This document shows positions 1 through 8,295 of a stretch of DNA of 23,701 nucleotides, in pieces (position 1 is the first letter of the stretch; the number at the start of each line of letters is the position of its first letter). The translations under genes and the position numbers were made by a program. The notes under the pieces were generated by a model. It saw only the letters and a program-made list of their open reading frames with translations, was not told the DNA's origin and ran no database searches. Source of the stretch: Actinomycetota bacterium (lineage in GTDB: Bacteria; Actinomycetota; Actinomycetes; Nanopelagicales; Nanopelagicaceae); the NCBI GenBank assembly GCA_009700405.1, contig WLMD01000012.1, positions 1 through 23,701 of the forward strand, written 5' to 3'.

Positions 1-5
1 AGAAA

Positions 6-1463
6 CTAGAGCGCGAGAGCCGCAGAAATGCGCTCCAATGATGCACTTTTGCCCAGTAATTCCATTGATTCAAATAACGGCGGGGAGACAGTACTTCCCG
101 TGACAGCGATACGGACTGAACCAAAAGCAATGCGAGGCTTGAGGCCTAATTCTTCAATGAGAGATGCCCTTAGCGCGGCCTCAATAGTGTCATGAGTCCA
201 TTGTGTGAGCGGTGTTAGCTCGGCAAGGGATCTCTTAAGTACATCCTTTGACGCAACGTCAGTGACCTTTGAAAGAGAATCAGCTTCTACCGCGAAGTTG
301 GTTGCAAAGAGGAATTTCAACATTGCAGGTACTTCACTCAGGCGCGTGATGCGCTCTTGAATAATCGGTAGCGCTGATTTCACGAGTGCAATTTGCTCAT
401 CAGTGCCAGTGATGACTTGGGCCTTGATCATAAATGGCAGCGCCCACGTCAAGAATTCATCAATAGTCAGTGCGCGAATTTTATCTCCGTTAATCGCTTC
501 TAACTTCTTCATATCAAATCGAGCAGGAGAACTATTGACACGTTCTACGGTGAAGAGCTCGGTCAATTCTTTCATCGTGATGTTCTCGCGATCATCTCCT
601 GGTGACCAACCAAGTAGTACTAGATAATTACAAATAGCCTCTGGCAAGAATCCAGCATCGCGGTACCAGGCAATAGAAACTTCACCATTTCGCTTGGATA
701 ACTTGGCATTGTCTTGGCCCATAACAAAAGGCAAGTGAGCAAATATTGGGTAATCCTCAAGAGAAACGCCCATTGCTTGATAGACGCGGATCTGTCGAGG
801 AGTTGATGAAAGTAAGTCTTCTCCGCGCAATACGTGGCTGACCTTCATCATGATGTCATCAACTGCAACGGCAAGTGTGTAGAGAGGTGATCCATCACCT
901 CGTACTAAGACGAAGTCTGGAACGAATTTATGTTCGAAAGAAACTTCACCGCGGATGGCATCGACGAATGTGGTACTTCCATCGGGCATGCGCATACGTA
1001 CAACTGCGTCGCGACCTTCTGCTTTATATGCGGTTACCTGCTCTGGAGAAAGATCACGACACTGACCGTCATAGCCTGGTGCTTCATTGGCTGCGCGTTG
1101 TGCTTCCCGGCGCTCTTCTAATTCAACTGATGTGCAATAGCAGTGATAGGCATCGCCTTGATCAAGAAACTTCTGCGCCCAATCTGCATAGAGATCTAAG
1201 CGTTGTGACTGCAGATACGGACCGTATGGACCGCCCACTTCAGGACCCTCATCCCAATCAAGTCCGAGCCATCGCAATGTATCTAACGCTGCGGCAATGT
1301 ATTCATCGGTAACGCGAGTAGTGTCGGTATCTTCAATTCTAAAGATGAACTTTCCGCCTGTGTGTCGGGCATATGCCCAATCAAAGAGTGCCGTACGAAT
1401 ATTTCCTACATGCAGATCACCTGTCGGTGATGGGGCAAAGCGAACGCGAATTTCTCTAGCCAT
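6..1463 (-). CDS. gltX: Glutamyl-tRNA synthetase (GluRS)
   Basis: Class I aminoacyl-tRNA synthetase that charges tRNA-Glu with glutamate in the cytoplasm. The 485-residue product has the usual bacterial length. The HIGH-type signature is HVGN at residues 18-21, after the FAPSPTGDLH lead-in, and the KMSKS-type loop is KLSKR at 254-258. Cysteines at 108, 110 and 135 lie in the insert that binds zinc in some GluRS. The C-terminal anticodon-binding region is complete, with a TAG stop at 6-8. The ATG (1461-1463) overlaps the end of the upstream FAH gene by 8 bp and has a strong AAGGTGA ribosome site at 1470-1476, 6 nt away, lying inside the FAH coding sequence, so translation is probably coupled. 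Actinobacteria commonly use a non-discriminating GluRS with GatCAB to make Gln-tRNA; whether this one does cannot be read from the sequence. Confidence 0.97.
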   Translation of the reverse strand: MAREIRVRFAPSPTGDLHVGNIRTALFDWAYARHTGGKFIFRIEDTDTTRVTDEYIAAALDTLRWLGLDWDEGPEVGGPYGPYLQSQRLDLYADWAQKFLDQGDAYHCYCTSVELEERREAQRAANEAPGYDGQCRDLSPEQVTAYKAEGRDAVVRMRMPDGSTTFVDAIRGEVSFEHKFVPDFVLVRGDGSPLYTLAVAVDDIMMKVSHVLRGEDLLSSTPRQIRVYQAMGVSLEDYPIFAHLPFVMGQDNAKLSKRNGEVSIAWYRDAGFLPEAICNYLVLLGWSPGDDRENITMKELTELFTVERVNSSPARFDMKKLEAINGDKIRALTIDEFLTWALPFMIKAQVITGTDEQIALVKSALPIIQERITRLSEVPAMLKFLFATNFAVEADSLSKVTDVASKDVLKRSLAELTPLTQWTHDTIEAALRASLIEELGLKPRIAFGSVRIAVTGSTVSPPLFESMELLGKSASLERISAALAL

Positions 1464-2253
1464 GAACGCTCACCTTATTCGTTAGTTCGCCAAGGCCTTC
1501 GATGGCCACGGTAATCGAGGAACGCTCTGGCATTGGGCCGATTCCTGCAGGTGTACCCGTCAAAATAACATCGCCCGGAAGCAAGGTCATGACTTGAGAT
1601 ACAAAATTAATAATCGTAGGAATATCAAAAATCATGTCTGATAATTTTGCCGATTGTTTGATTTCCCCGTTGAGTGTTGCAGTGATCTTCTGGTCACCAG
1701 GTGTGAAATCAGTATCGATCCAGGGTCCCAGTGGACAGAATGTGTCAAAGCCCTTGGCTCTGGTCCACTGACCATCCTTTTTCTGCAGGTCTCGCGCAGT
1801 TACATCATTTGCAACCGTGTAACCGAAAATCACATCATTGAATCGCTCTTTAGGAACATCTTTGCAAATGCGGCCGATAACAATTGCCAACTCTGCTTCA
1901 TGATCCACACGATCACTCATTGCAGGCCAAGCGATTGTGTCCCCTGGGCCAGCCACGGATGTATTGGGTTTGAGGAAAATTACTGGCTCGCTCGGAACCT
2001 CGCCGCCCATTTCCTTGGCATGATCTGCGTAATTCTTGCCAATACATACAACTTTGCTACGAGGCAGAACGGGAGCAAGTAAACGAACCTGCTGCAGTGG
2101 AACACTCTTGCCATTAGGAGTAATGCCCGCATAGAGCGGATCTCCTACAAGAACAGCAATCACATTGTCTTCGTTAATCAAACCAAAGAGAGGATCGCTA
2201 CCAAGGCCTAGTGATGGGTCGGCTCCACCAGGAGAGAATCGAACGATGCGCAT
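1456..2253 (-). CDS. Fumarylacetoacetate hydrolase (FAH) family protein
   Basis: Predicted metal-dependent hydrolase or isomerase of the FAH fold (265 aa). Members cleave or isomerise 2-keto acids such as fumarylpyruvate, acylpyruvates or 2-hydroxyhepta-2,4-diene-1,7-dioate; the substrate here is unknown. Visible family signatures are IGKNYADHAKE (71-81), the acidic metal ligands in DHEAEL (E119, E121), D150 in ANDVTARDLQ, and a GTPAGIG-type C-terminal loop. The open frame extends to 2331, but that would overlap the corC-like gene by 59 bp and add 26 basic, non-homologous residues. I chose the ATG at 2251-2253 because MRIVRF is the typical family N-terminus and it leaves a 19-bp gap. No clear Shine-Dalgarno site precedes it. 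An FAH gene directly before gltX is a known actinobacterial pair (Rv2993c-gltS in Mycobacterium tuberculosis); why they are linked is not known to me. Confidence 0.9.
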   Translation of the reverse strand: MRIVRFSPGGADPSLGLGSDPLFGLINEDNVIAVLVGDPLYAGITPNGKSVPLQQVRLLAPVLPRSKVVCIGKNYADHAKEMGGEVPSEPVIFLKPNTSVAGPGDTIAWPAMSDRVDHEAELAIVIGRICKDVPKERFNDVIFGYTVANDVTARDLQKKDGQWTRAKGFDTFCPLGPWIDTDFTPGDQKITATLNGEIKQSAKLSDMIFDIPTIINFVSQVMTLLPGDVILTGTPAGIGPMPERSSITVAIEGLGELTNKVSVHG

Positions 2254-2272
2254 CGGGCAAGGATATCGTGCC

Positions 2273-3562
2273 TTAGAGCGCGCTAATTTCACCACTCTGC
2301 GCGGTAGAAACTTCGCGAACAACCAAGACACTACTGATTCTGCGTCTGCGACCTATTGGTCGCTCCGCAGTGATGCTCCAGCCTTGCAAACTGATGGTGC
2401 TTCCAGGGATAGGTACTCGGCCCAACTTCTTTGCCATCATTCCGCCGATAGTGTCGACATCGTGATAATCAACTTCGGCCACAGTAATCCCAAGTTCTTG
2501 CGCAAGATCTTCGACATGAATTCCAGCTTGAGCGCGCGCTTTATCGTCAGTGAGCCATGTAAATGGCTCTTCCCCATCATCGAATTCATCTTCAATTTCT
2601 CCAACAATCTCTTCCAAGATATCTTCGATGGTGATGATTCCAGCAGTTCCGCCATATTCATCGACAACAATTGCTAAGTGAATCTGGTCGCGCTGCATCT
2701 CTTTTAACAACTCAGCGGCCATCTTAATTTCAGGAACAAATGTTGCAGAGCGCATGTGTTGCTCGACGCGCTCACTTTGTTCTGAGTCGTGATGGTCAAG
2801 AGTGCGCTTTGCTAAATCCTTAACATAAGCAAGTCCAATGATGTTATCGATATCTTCACCAACAACAGGAATTCGAGAGAAACCAGACCTCAACGCCAGG
2901 GAAAGTCCTTGGCGCAGAGATTTATCTTTTTCAATCCAGACCATCTCGGTACGAGGAACCATGAGTTCGCGTACCAGAGTGTCACCTAACTCAAATACCG
3001 AGTGAATCATTTCGTGTTCATCAGATTCCACAAGACCGCGCTCATGAGCTTGATCCATTAGATCGCGAAGTTCGGCCTCATTGGCAAATGGTCCTTGGCG
3101 AAAGCCTTTACCAGGAGTTATCGCGTTTCCAATAGCAATCAAAAGCATCGTGATTGGTGCCAGAAAAGTAGCAAGGTAGAAAGCCACTACGGCGCCACTT
3201 CGCGCCCAAGAATGTGGATTCTGTTTACCCAGAGTGCGCGGTCCGACTCCAACAATGACGTATGAAACTACAACCATTATTACAACTGTTAAAAAGAGTG
3301 CCATTCCCCCATCAAAACGGTCCAGCATGATGACAGCCAAAAGCACCGTTGACGTTAATTCTGCGGCTTTCCGAACAAGTAATACAACATTGAGATAGCG
3401 AACTGGATCTTGGCTAACTCGTCGTAGAAGTCTTCCGCCTTTACGATTTTCTAGCTCGTCAATCATCACACGTGAAATAGAAGTTAGAGCGGCTTCACTA
3501 CCTGCAAGAAAACCAGCAAATGCCAAAAGAGCAACAATGATTAAGACGAGCAAACCGGTCAT
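2273..3562 (-). CDS. CNNM/CorC-type membrane protein with DUF21, tandem CBS and CorC_HlyC domains
   Basis: Integral membrane protein of the family often labelled hemolysin C or CorC, now linked to Mg2+/Co2+ transport or its regulation (429 aa). Residues about 1-170 are a DUF21 membrane domain with several hydrophobic spans, beginning with a long N-terminal span followed by the GSEAALTS signature. Two CBS domains follow (about 185-310, with MVPRTEMVWI and VVDEYGGTAGIITIEDILEEIVGEI), then a C-terminal CorC_HlyC FAD-like domain (about 325-415). The frame permits a GTG start at 3571, but the ATG at 3560-3562 overlaps the ybeY TGA as ATGA and has GGTGG 5 nt upstream, so I prefer it. Its place after phoH-ybeY is standard in Actinobacteria. 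The usual next gene, era, is absent; an FAH gene follows instead. Confidence 0.93.
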   Translation of the reverse strand: MTGLLVLIIVALLAFAGFLAGSEAALTSISRVMIDELENRKGGRLLRRVSQDPVRYLNVVLLVRKAAELTSTVLLAVIMLDRFDGGMALFLTVVIMVVVSYVIVGVGPRTLGKQNPHSWARSGAVVAFYLATFLAPITMLLIAIGNAITPGKGFRQGPFANEAELRDLMDQAHERGLVESDEHEMIHSVFELGDTLVRELMVPRTEMVWIEKDKSLRQGLSLALRSGFSRIPVVGEDIDNIIGLAYVKDLAKRTLDHHDSEQSERVEQHMRSATFVPEIKMAAELLKEMQRDQIHLAIVVDEYGGTAGIITIEDILEEIVGEIEDEFDDGEEPFTWLTDDKARAQAGIHVEDLAQELGITVAEVDYHDVDTIGGMMAKKLGRVPIPGSTISLQGWSITAERPIGRRRRISSVLVVREVSTAQSGEISAL

Positions 3563-3993
3563 GAGCGCCACCGTGAAACTAGATCTTCTTGTAGCGCGAA
3601 CATTTCTTTCTCCTCTACGTCAACTGCGTGGTCGTACCCAAGAAGATGGAGCAATCCGTGAACACTCAATATTGCAAGTTCGAATTCAAATTCATGCCCG
3701 GCAGTTTCAGCTTGTTCTTGCGCAATGCTTGGACAGAGCACGATATCGCCAAGGATTGCAGGCCCTTCGTGGTTCGGGCGAATTTCATCCATGGGAAATG
3801 AGAGAACATCCGTTGGACCTGGCTCATCCATCCACTTGATATGCAACTCGGTCATTTCTTTCTCATCGACCATGAGGACATTGAGTTCGCACTCGTCATG
3901 AAGACCAAGTTGCTCCATCGCAAAGGCCAGCAGTGAATCAATCCCTGCAGCTTTGCAATCAACTCCAGAGCGGTTGAGAATATCTACACTCAT
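3559..3993 (-). CDS. ybeY: Endoribonuclease YbeY (rRNA maturation / ribosome quality control)
   Basis: Zinc-dependent single-strand endoribonuclease involved in 16S rRNA 3'-end maturation and 70S quality control. The 144-residue length is typical. The zinc-binding signature H-x3-H-x5-H is present as H112, H116 and H122 in HGLLHLLGYDH, and the conserved TDVLSFP motif is at 61-67. ATG at 3991-3993; the ribosome site AGGTGA (4001-4006) lies 7 nt upstream and belongs to the last copy of a triplicated 11-bp unit. The TGA stop overlaps the ATG of the next gene. The phoH-ybeY pair is very widely conserved and both act in RNA metabolism. Confidence 0.97.
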   Translation of the reverse strand: MSVDILNRSGVDCKAAGIDSLLAFAMEQLGLHDECELNVLMVDEKEMTELHIKWMDEPGPTDVLSFPMDEIRPNHEGPAILGDIVLCPSIAQEQAETAGHEFEFELAILSVHGLLHLLGYDHAVDVEEKEMFALQEDLVSRWRS

Positions 3994-3996
3994 CTT

Positions 3997-4029
3997 TTAG
4001 TCACCTGTTAGCCACCTGTTAGCCACCTG
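3997..4029 (-). repeat. Three tandem 11-bp units spanning the phoH stop and ybeY ribosome-binding site
   Basis: Read on the minus strand the units are CAGGTGGCTAA (4029-4019), CAGGTGGCTAA (4018-4008) and CAGGTGACTAA (4007-3997). The first two are identical and the third differs by one base. Each unit carries an SD-like AGGTGG or AGGTGA followed by TAA. The first TAA is the phoH stop and the last AGGTGA is the ybeY ribosome site. The unit is not a multiple of three, so copies fall in different frames. Readthrough of the phoH stop would meet TGA at 4003-4001. Confidence 0.9.
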
Positions 4030-5035
4030 GACGAAGCTGGCGAGGCGTCTGTTGCTCTTGTATCTTGGCTAAACGAGCATCATCAAATTTTCCATATGCC
4101 TCAACGATTTCGCCGACGAGGCTATTTCGAATGACATCTGTTGGGGTCAACTCAATGAAGGAAATATCTTCGAGGTCGCCCAAGATTTCACGGATAACTT
4201 TTAAGCCTGATTTAGCTCCATTAGGCAAGTCAATTTGGGTCACATCCCCTGTCACAACCATCTTGGAACCAAAACCAAGTCGAGTCAGGAACATCTTCAT
4301 CTGCTCGGGGGTCGTGTTCTGTGCTTCATCCAAGATAATAAATGCATCATTCAAGGTTCGACCGCGCATGTAAGCCAATGGGGCAACTTCAATAACACCG
4401 GTCTGCATAAGTCGTGGGATCGAATCCTGATCGATCATGTCGTGCAATGCGTCAAATAACGGACGAAGGTAAGGGTCGATTTTTTCAGAAAGTGTTCCGG
4501 GCAAGAATCCCAAGTGCTCCCCTGCTTCAACTGCAGGACGAGTCAAGATAATTCGGTTTACTTCTTTTGCCTGCAAAGCTGCAACTGCTTTTGCCATTGC
4601 AAGGTAGGTCTTTCCTGTACCGGCAGGACCGATGCCGAAAGTAATAGTGCACTCATCAATTGCATCCACATAATGTTTTTGGTTGGCAGTCTTTGGTCTA
4701 ATACTGCGACCACGGTTGCTTAGAATATTGAGTGAAAGAACTTCTGCCGGGTGCTCTTGCGGTTCTTGCTTAAGCATAGAAATTGCTCGCTCTGCAAGAT
4801 CAATTGTGAGATTTTGTCCCGATCTAATAACGACCAATAACTCATTGAGTAGCGCTTCAAGTCGAAGCCCTTGCTCGGTATCTCCCGCAAAAGTGATTTC
4901 ATTTCCACGAACAGTGATTGTCAGAGTAGGAAAAGCCTCTTCAATGACTCTTAGGTGTGCATCTGCTGGCCCAAGGAGTGCAACCATCGGAATAGCACTG
5001 GGTACGGCAAAAAGTGTTCTATCCATTGATCTCAT
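4019..5035 (-). CDS. phoH: PhoH-family ATPase (PhoH/Ybez-like)
   Basis: Cytoplasmic P-loop ATPase of the PhoH family, thought to act in RNA metabolism (predicted RNA helicase or ATPase partner of YbeY). Numbering from the chosen start gives 338 aa, the usual size. Walker A is GPAGTGKT at 136-143 and Walker B is FIILDEAQN at 232-240, with an N-terminal KH-like segment (about 18-90) and conserved blocks RPAVEAGEHLGFLPG and VTGDVTQIDLP. The open frame runs back to 5179, deep into the HIT gene; those extra residues do not look like PhoH. ATG codons at 5033-5035 and 5024-5026 are both plausible. I give the first, 16 bp after the HIT stop. Neither has a clear Shine-Dalgarno site, so coupling to HIT translation is likely. 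Confidence 0.94.
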   Translation of the reverse strand: MRSMDRTLFAVPSAIPMVALLGPADAHLRVIEEAFPTLTITVRGNEITFAGDTEQGLRLEALLNELLVVIRSGQNLTIDLAERAISMLKQEPQEHPAEVLSLNILSNRGRSIRPKTANQKHYVDAIDECTITFGIGPAGTGKTYLAMAKAVAALQAKEVNRIILTRPAVEAGEHLGFLPGTLSEKIDPYLRPLFDALHDMIDQDSIPRLMQTGVIEVAPLAYMRGRTLNDAFIILDEAQNTTPEQMKMFLTRLGFGSKMVVTGDVTQIDLPNGAKSGLKVIREILGDLEDISFIELTPTDVIRNSLVGEIVEAYGKFDDARLAKIQEQQTPRQLRPGG

Positions 5036-5051
5036 TCTACGGGTTGGAGAG

Positions 5052-5399
5052 TTAACCTGGTGGCCAGGTAAATGAACGTCCGCCCAATAAATGTAAATGA
5101 GCGTGGAAAACGCTCTGTCCGACCGAGGCTCCGGTATTGAAAACCGTGCGATATCCGTCCAAACCTTCACTTGTTGCAATTTCGCCTGCGGCAGTGAAAA
5201 GTGCAGCAGTAATCACGGCTGACATTGCAGCCAGACCTGCCGCATTTTCAACGTGAATTGTTGGAACAAGAAGTACATGCGTTGGTGCCTGCGGCGTGAT
5301 ATCTCGAAACGCCACAACATTTTCGGATCGATAAATAATGTCGGCAGGAATATCGCCTTCGATAATTTTGCAAAATAGACAATTCGGATCTAAAGCCAT
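5052..5399 (-). CDS. HIT-family (histidine triad) nucleotide-binding hydrolase
   Basis: Small nucleotide hydrolase of the HIT/HINT superfamily, 115 aa. Relatives hydrolyse purine-nucleoside phosphoramidates, AMP-lysine or acyl-adenylates. The catalytic triad HAHLHLL is at 99-105, and the N-terminal CLFCKIIEGDIPA motif has two cysteines (8 and 11) that are zinc ligands in many HINT proteins. The gene sits between rsmE and phoH, 3 bp apart from rsmE's end by coordinate (stop at 5404). ATG at 5397-5399 has GGTGAT at 5403-5408 only 3 nt upstream, overlapping the rsmE stop, which is consistent with reinitiation. The physiological substrate cannot be inferred. Confidence 0.95.
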   Translation of the reverse strand: MALDPNCLFCKIIEGDIPADIIYRSENVVAFRDITPQAPTHVLLVPTIHVENAAGLAAMSAVITAALFTAAGEIATSEGLDGYRTVFNTGASVGQSVFHAHLHLLGGRSFTWPPG

Positions 5400-5403
5400 G
5401 TCA

Positions 5404-6126
5404 TCACCATATCTTCAAAGCTGAGTTCACGGCAGATACAGCTGCAATTCCTGCGTGAGCCGAGCGCAAGATTGGGCGTCCTAAGACTGCAACCTTTGCG
5501 CCAGCACCTTGTAAAAGCTCGAGCTCTTCATCAGTCAGGCCACCTTCTGGGCCAATAACAATTACTACAGATTTCGGATCAGATTTTGTGAGTATGGCTT
5601 CAGAAAATTTTCCGACTGCGCTTTCATGCAAGACGATGGCGATATCTGCGCTAGCAATGAAACCCAAAACTTCCTTGGTCGTGGCTACATCTCTTACTTC
5701 TGGTACCCAAAATCTTCGGGATTGTTTGCTACTTTCGCGAGCAGTAGTTCGTAGCTTCTCGACGCCCGCTTCAGCTTTTCCAATCGATCGCAATGACTGC
5801 CATGGAATGATGATGTCAACGCCAGATTCGGTAAGTAATTCGATCGCTTCTTTTGCTCGGTCGCCTTTGGTAAGTGCCTGAATAACTGTAATCGTTATCG
5901 GTAGCGCTCTTTGTGTGCCAGTTTCAACGACTACTGTCGTTATTGATTTTTTATCCACCTGGGTAACACGTACTCGTGACCAAGAACCTTTACCATCAGA
6001 GAGCAATAACTCTTCGCCGGGTTCTACGCGCAACACTCGCGCGGCATGATGACCATCATCTCCATCCATCACATAAATCTGACTTATTTCAATCGGCAGA
6101 TTATCGACGAGGAATAGGGTGAGCAT
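5404..6126 (-). CDS. rsmE: 16S rRNA (uracil1498-N3)-methyltransferase RsmE
   Basis: SPOUT-class methyltransferase that uses SAM to methylate U1498 in 16S rRNA. The 240-residue product has an N-terminal PUA-like domain (about 1-70, with HHAARVLRVEPGEEL) and a C-terminal trefoil-knot domain. Knot motifs seen are ESSKQSRR (131-138), IGPEGGLTDEE (191-201) and the final LGRPILRS (215-222). In most RsmE proteins the last motif continues with a T-x-T-A type stretch; here it reads SAHAG, a mild variation. The ATG shares one base with the dnaJ TAA stop (TAATG), a classic coupled junction. The gene next to dnaJ is typical of Actinobacteria and Firmicutes. Confidence 0.95.
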   Translation of the reverse strand: MLTLFLVDNLPIEISQIYVMDGDDGHHAARVLRVEPGEELLLSDGKGSWSRVRVTQVDKKSITTVVVETGTQRALPITITVIQALTKGDRAKEAIELLTESGVDIIIPWQSLRSIGKAEAGVEKLRTTARESSKQSRRFWVPEVRDVATTKEVLGFIASADIAIVLHESAVGKFSEAILTKSDPKSVVIVIGPEGGLTDEELELLQGAGAKVAVLGRPILRSAHAGIAAVSAVNSALKIW

Positions 6127-7214
6127 TAGCGCCCGAATAACTTGCTGAAGAAACCGCCATCATGGCGTTGCATATCGGATTCGCCTTCTTTTTCACCGCG
6201 TGATTTTGCAAATGCGGTTAATAGTTCTTCTTGTTCTTTATTGAGTTTTGTCGGAGTGTGAACTTCTACATGCACTACCAAGTCACCTCGACCGCCGCCG
6301 CGTAAATGAGTCACTCCCTTGCCCTTAATTAGGACAGTGGCGGCGCTTTGAGTACCGGGCTTAATGACAACCGGCATTGGACCATCAAGAGTTTCGACAG
6401 AAATGGTTGTGCCAAGGGCTGCAGCGGTCATTGAAATTCCTAGCGCCAGATGCAAAGTATTGCCTTCGCGAACAAGAAACTCATGTGGAGTCTGAACAAT
6501 TTCGACATACAAATCTCCAGCTGGGCCACCACCGGGACCGACTTCACCTCGGCCAGTCATTTGAATTCGATTTCCAGTCTCAACACCCGCTGGAACTTTC
6601 ACTGAAATATTCTGACGCGCCCGCACTCGACCATCTCCAGCACATTCGCGACATGGATTCGCAATAACACTTCCATATCCTTGGCAGTTAGCACATGGGC
6701 GACTTGTCATAACCTGACCGATAAAGGAACGCGTTACCTGCTGAGTTTCACCGCGGCCTTTACAGATTTGGCACATCTGTGGTTTTACATCATCGGCACA
6801 ACCTGAGCCATGACACTTTGTGCAAATTACTGCGCTCTCAACGCTAATTTCTCTCTCTGTACCAAAACATGCTTCGTTGAGATCTACCTCAATACGAATC
6901 AGTGCATCTTGGCCCTCGCGCATACGTGGTCGAGGTCCTCGATTTCCGCCGCCACCAAAGAACGCGTCCATGATGTCGCCGAATCCGAAATTCTGACCAC
7001 CAAATTGGCTACTGCCACCCATGTCATAACTTCTACGTTTTTGTGGATCGCCGAGAACTTCATATGCGGCGGTAACTTCCTTGAATTTTTCTTGAGTCGC
7101 TGGATCGGGATTTACATCTGGATGCAATTCGCGCGCTAGTTTTCTATATGCGCGCTTGATGACTTCCTGGTCCGCATCACGTTCTACGCCCAAGACCGAA
7201 TAATGATCTGACAC
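6126..7214 (-). CDS. dnaJ: Type I chaperone DnaJ (Hsp40)
   Basis: Co-chaperone that delivers substrates to DnaK and stimulates its ATPase. The 362-residue protein has a J domain with the HPD motif at 31-33, a Gly/Phe-rich linker (about 66-92), and a complete set of four CxxCxGxG zinc modules beginning at C131, C148, C174 and C188, so it is a full class I DnaJ. It then has the two C-terminal substrate-binding beta domains. The start is GTG (7212-7214), which shares one base with the hrcA TAG stop (TAGTG). A GAGGG site just upstream lies within the hrcA end. In Actinobacteria the hrcA-linked copy is DnaJ2, with another dnaJ usually beside dnaK elsewhere. Confidence 0.97.
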   Translation of the reverse strand: MSDHYSVLGVERDADQEVIKRAYRKLARELHPDVNPDPATQEKFKEVTAAYEVLGDPQKRRSYDMGGSSQFGGQNFGFGDIMDAFFGGGGNRGPRPRMREGQDALIRIEVDLNEACFGTEREISVESAVICTKCHGSGCADDVKPQMCQICKGRGETQQVTRSFIGQVMTSRPCANCQGYGSVIANPCRECAGDGRVRARQNISVKVPAGVETGNRIQMTGRGEVGPGGGPAGDLYVEIVQTPHEFLVREGNTLHLALGISMTAAALGTTISVETLDGPMPVVIKPGTQSAATVLIKGKGVTHLRGGGRGDLVVHVEVHTPTKLNKEQEELLTAFAKSRGEKEGESDMQRHDGGFFSKLFGR

Positions 7215-8227
7215 TATGCACCCTCATTTAAGTAATGACCCACGTAGCGTGCGACTGCCGACACTGCTGCAATAGAACCTGCGTAATCCATACGCGTAGG
7301 TCCGATAACTCCAAGTGCGCCGAGTGCGCTCTCACCTGTTCCGTATCCAACGGTTACCAAACTTGTTTGTCTCAAATTCTGCTCGCTTTGTTCGTGACCA
7401 ATGCGAACCTGAACAGTGTCAGTAACATCTCCAAGGAGGCGAAGCAATACAACCTGCTCTTCAAGGGCTTCCAAGATCGGGTGAATCTGCGCTGTGAAAT
7501 CCTCACGAAAGCGTGCCAAGTTAGCAGTACCAGCCAAAACAACTTTCTCTTCTGGTTTTTCCATAGACATTTCAATAATCATGGAAATAATTCGGCCAAC
7601 ATCGCGGCGATCACTCACGCTATAACTATCAAGCAAGCCAGAAAGCTTCTCTGCAACATCCAACAAACGCGCACCAGTTATCACTTGATTAAGTTGCGTA
7701 CCCAGATTAACCAAGAAATTCTCAGGGATATCGTGGGTGAATTCCATAATGCGTTGTTCGATACGCCCGGCATCGGTAATGAAGATGATCATCAAGCGTG
7801 TCGGCATGAGTAGTACAAGCTCGATATGACGAACACGCGATTTAACAATGGATGGATACTGGACGACGGCAACTTGCTTGGTGACATCTGCAAGTAGTCG
7901 AACAGTGCGCATGACCACATCATCAAGATCCAATGCGCCCTCAAGGAAAGTTTCAATAGCTCGTCGCTCTGCACTAGAGAGTGGTTTAACTGTGGCCAAT
8001 TTATCAACAAAGACTCGGTAGCCAAGATCTGTCGGAATTCGACCAGCACTTGTATGTGGGTGGGTGATTAATCCTTCATCTTCAAGAACAGCCATTTCAT
8101 TGCGGATTGTCGCTGGCGATATTCCCAAGCCGGCTCGATCGGCAATTGATTTGGAACCAACAGGTTCTTGGGTCGCTACATACTCATCAACAATGGCACG
8201 AAGGATTTCAAGACGACGAGTAGACAT
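7214..8227 (-). CDS. hrcA: Heat-inducible transcriptional repressor HrcA
   Basis: DNA-binding repressor of heat-shock operons such as groES-groEL, acting at the CIRCE operator. The 337-residue product has an N-terminal winged helix (about 1-75) with the highly conserved stretch ISPATIRNEM followed by LEDEGLI and HTSAGRIPT. A GAF-like dimerisation domain with the usual inserted segment follows. ATG at 8225-8227. The 68-bp spacer to hemW is one of the larger gaps in the window and may hold a promoter; a weak TTGATT at 8285-8290 is the best -35 look-alike, but no convincing -10 sits at the right distance. I see no CIRCE sequence here, so autoregulation through CIRCE is not supported locally. Confidence 0.96.
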   Translation of the reverse strand: MSTRRLEILRAIVDEYVATQEPVGSKSIADRAGLGISPATIRNEMAVLEDEGLITHPHTSAGRIPTDLGYRVFVDKLATVKPLSSAERRAIETFLEGALDLDDVVMRTVRLLADVTKQVAVVQYPSIVKSRVRHIELVLLMPTRLMIIFITDAGRIEQRIMEFTHDIPENFLVNLGTQLNQVITGARLLDVAEKLSGLLDSYSVSDRRDVGRIISMIIEMSMEKPEEKVVLAGTANLARFREDFTAQIHPILEALEEQVVLLRLLGDVTDTVQVRIGHEQSEQNLRQTSLVTVGYGTGESALGALGVIGPTRMDYAGSIAAVSAVARYVGHYLNEGA

Positions 8228-8295
8228 GAGTGACTACCAATCTCTCGAAATATGCTCTGATAAAACGTGCTCGTTGTGCATAGTAATCAAGGCTA

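Noticed and set aside
875..1312. Long plus-strand open frames, such as this one inside gltX and others opposite most genes
   Set aside because: They lie wholly opposite well-supported minus-strand genes, show no recognisable domain and have low-plausibility amino acid composition.
2254..2331. N-terminal extension of the FAH protein
   Set aside because: It would overlap the corC-like coding end by 59 bp, and its basic sequence does not resemble FAH N-termini; MRIVRF at 2253 does.
5036..5179. 48-residue extension of PhoH into the HIT gene
   Set aside because: It is a reading of the HIT coding sequence in another frame; the length without it (338 aa) is normal for PhoH.
8228..8295. Possible CIRCE operator upstream of hrcA
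   Set aside because: The consensus is TTAGCACTC-N9-GAGTGCTAA. The spacer has only a weak TATGC-N22-GCATA inverted repeat and a lone GAGTGAC, neither of which matches in sequence or spacing.
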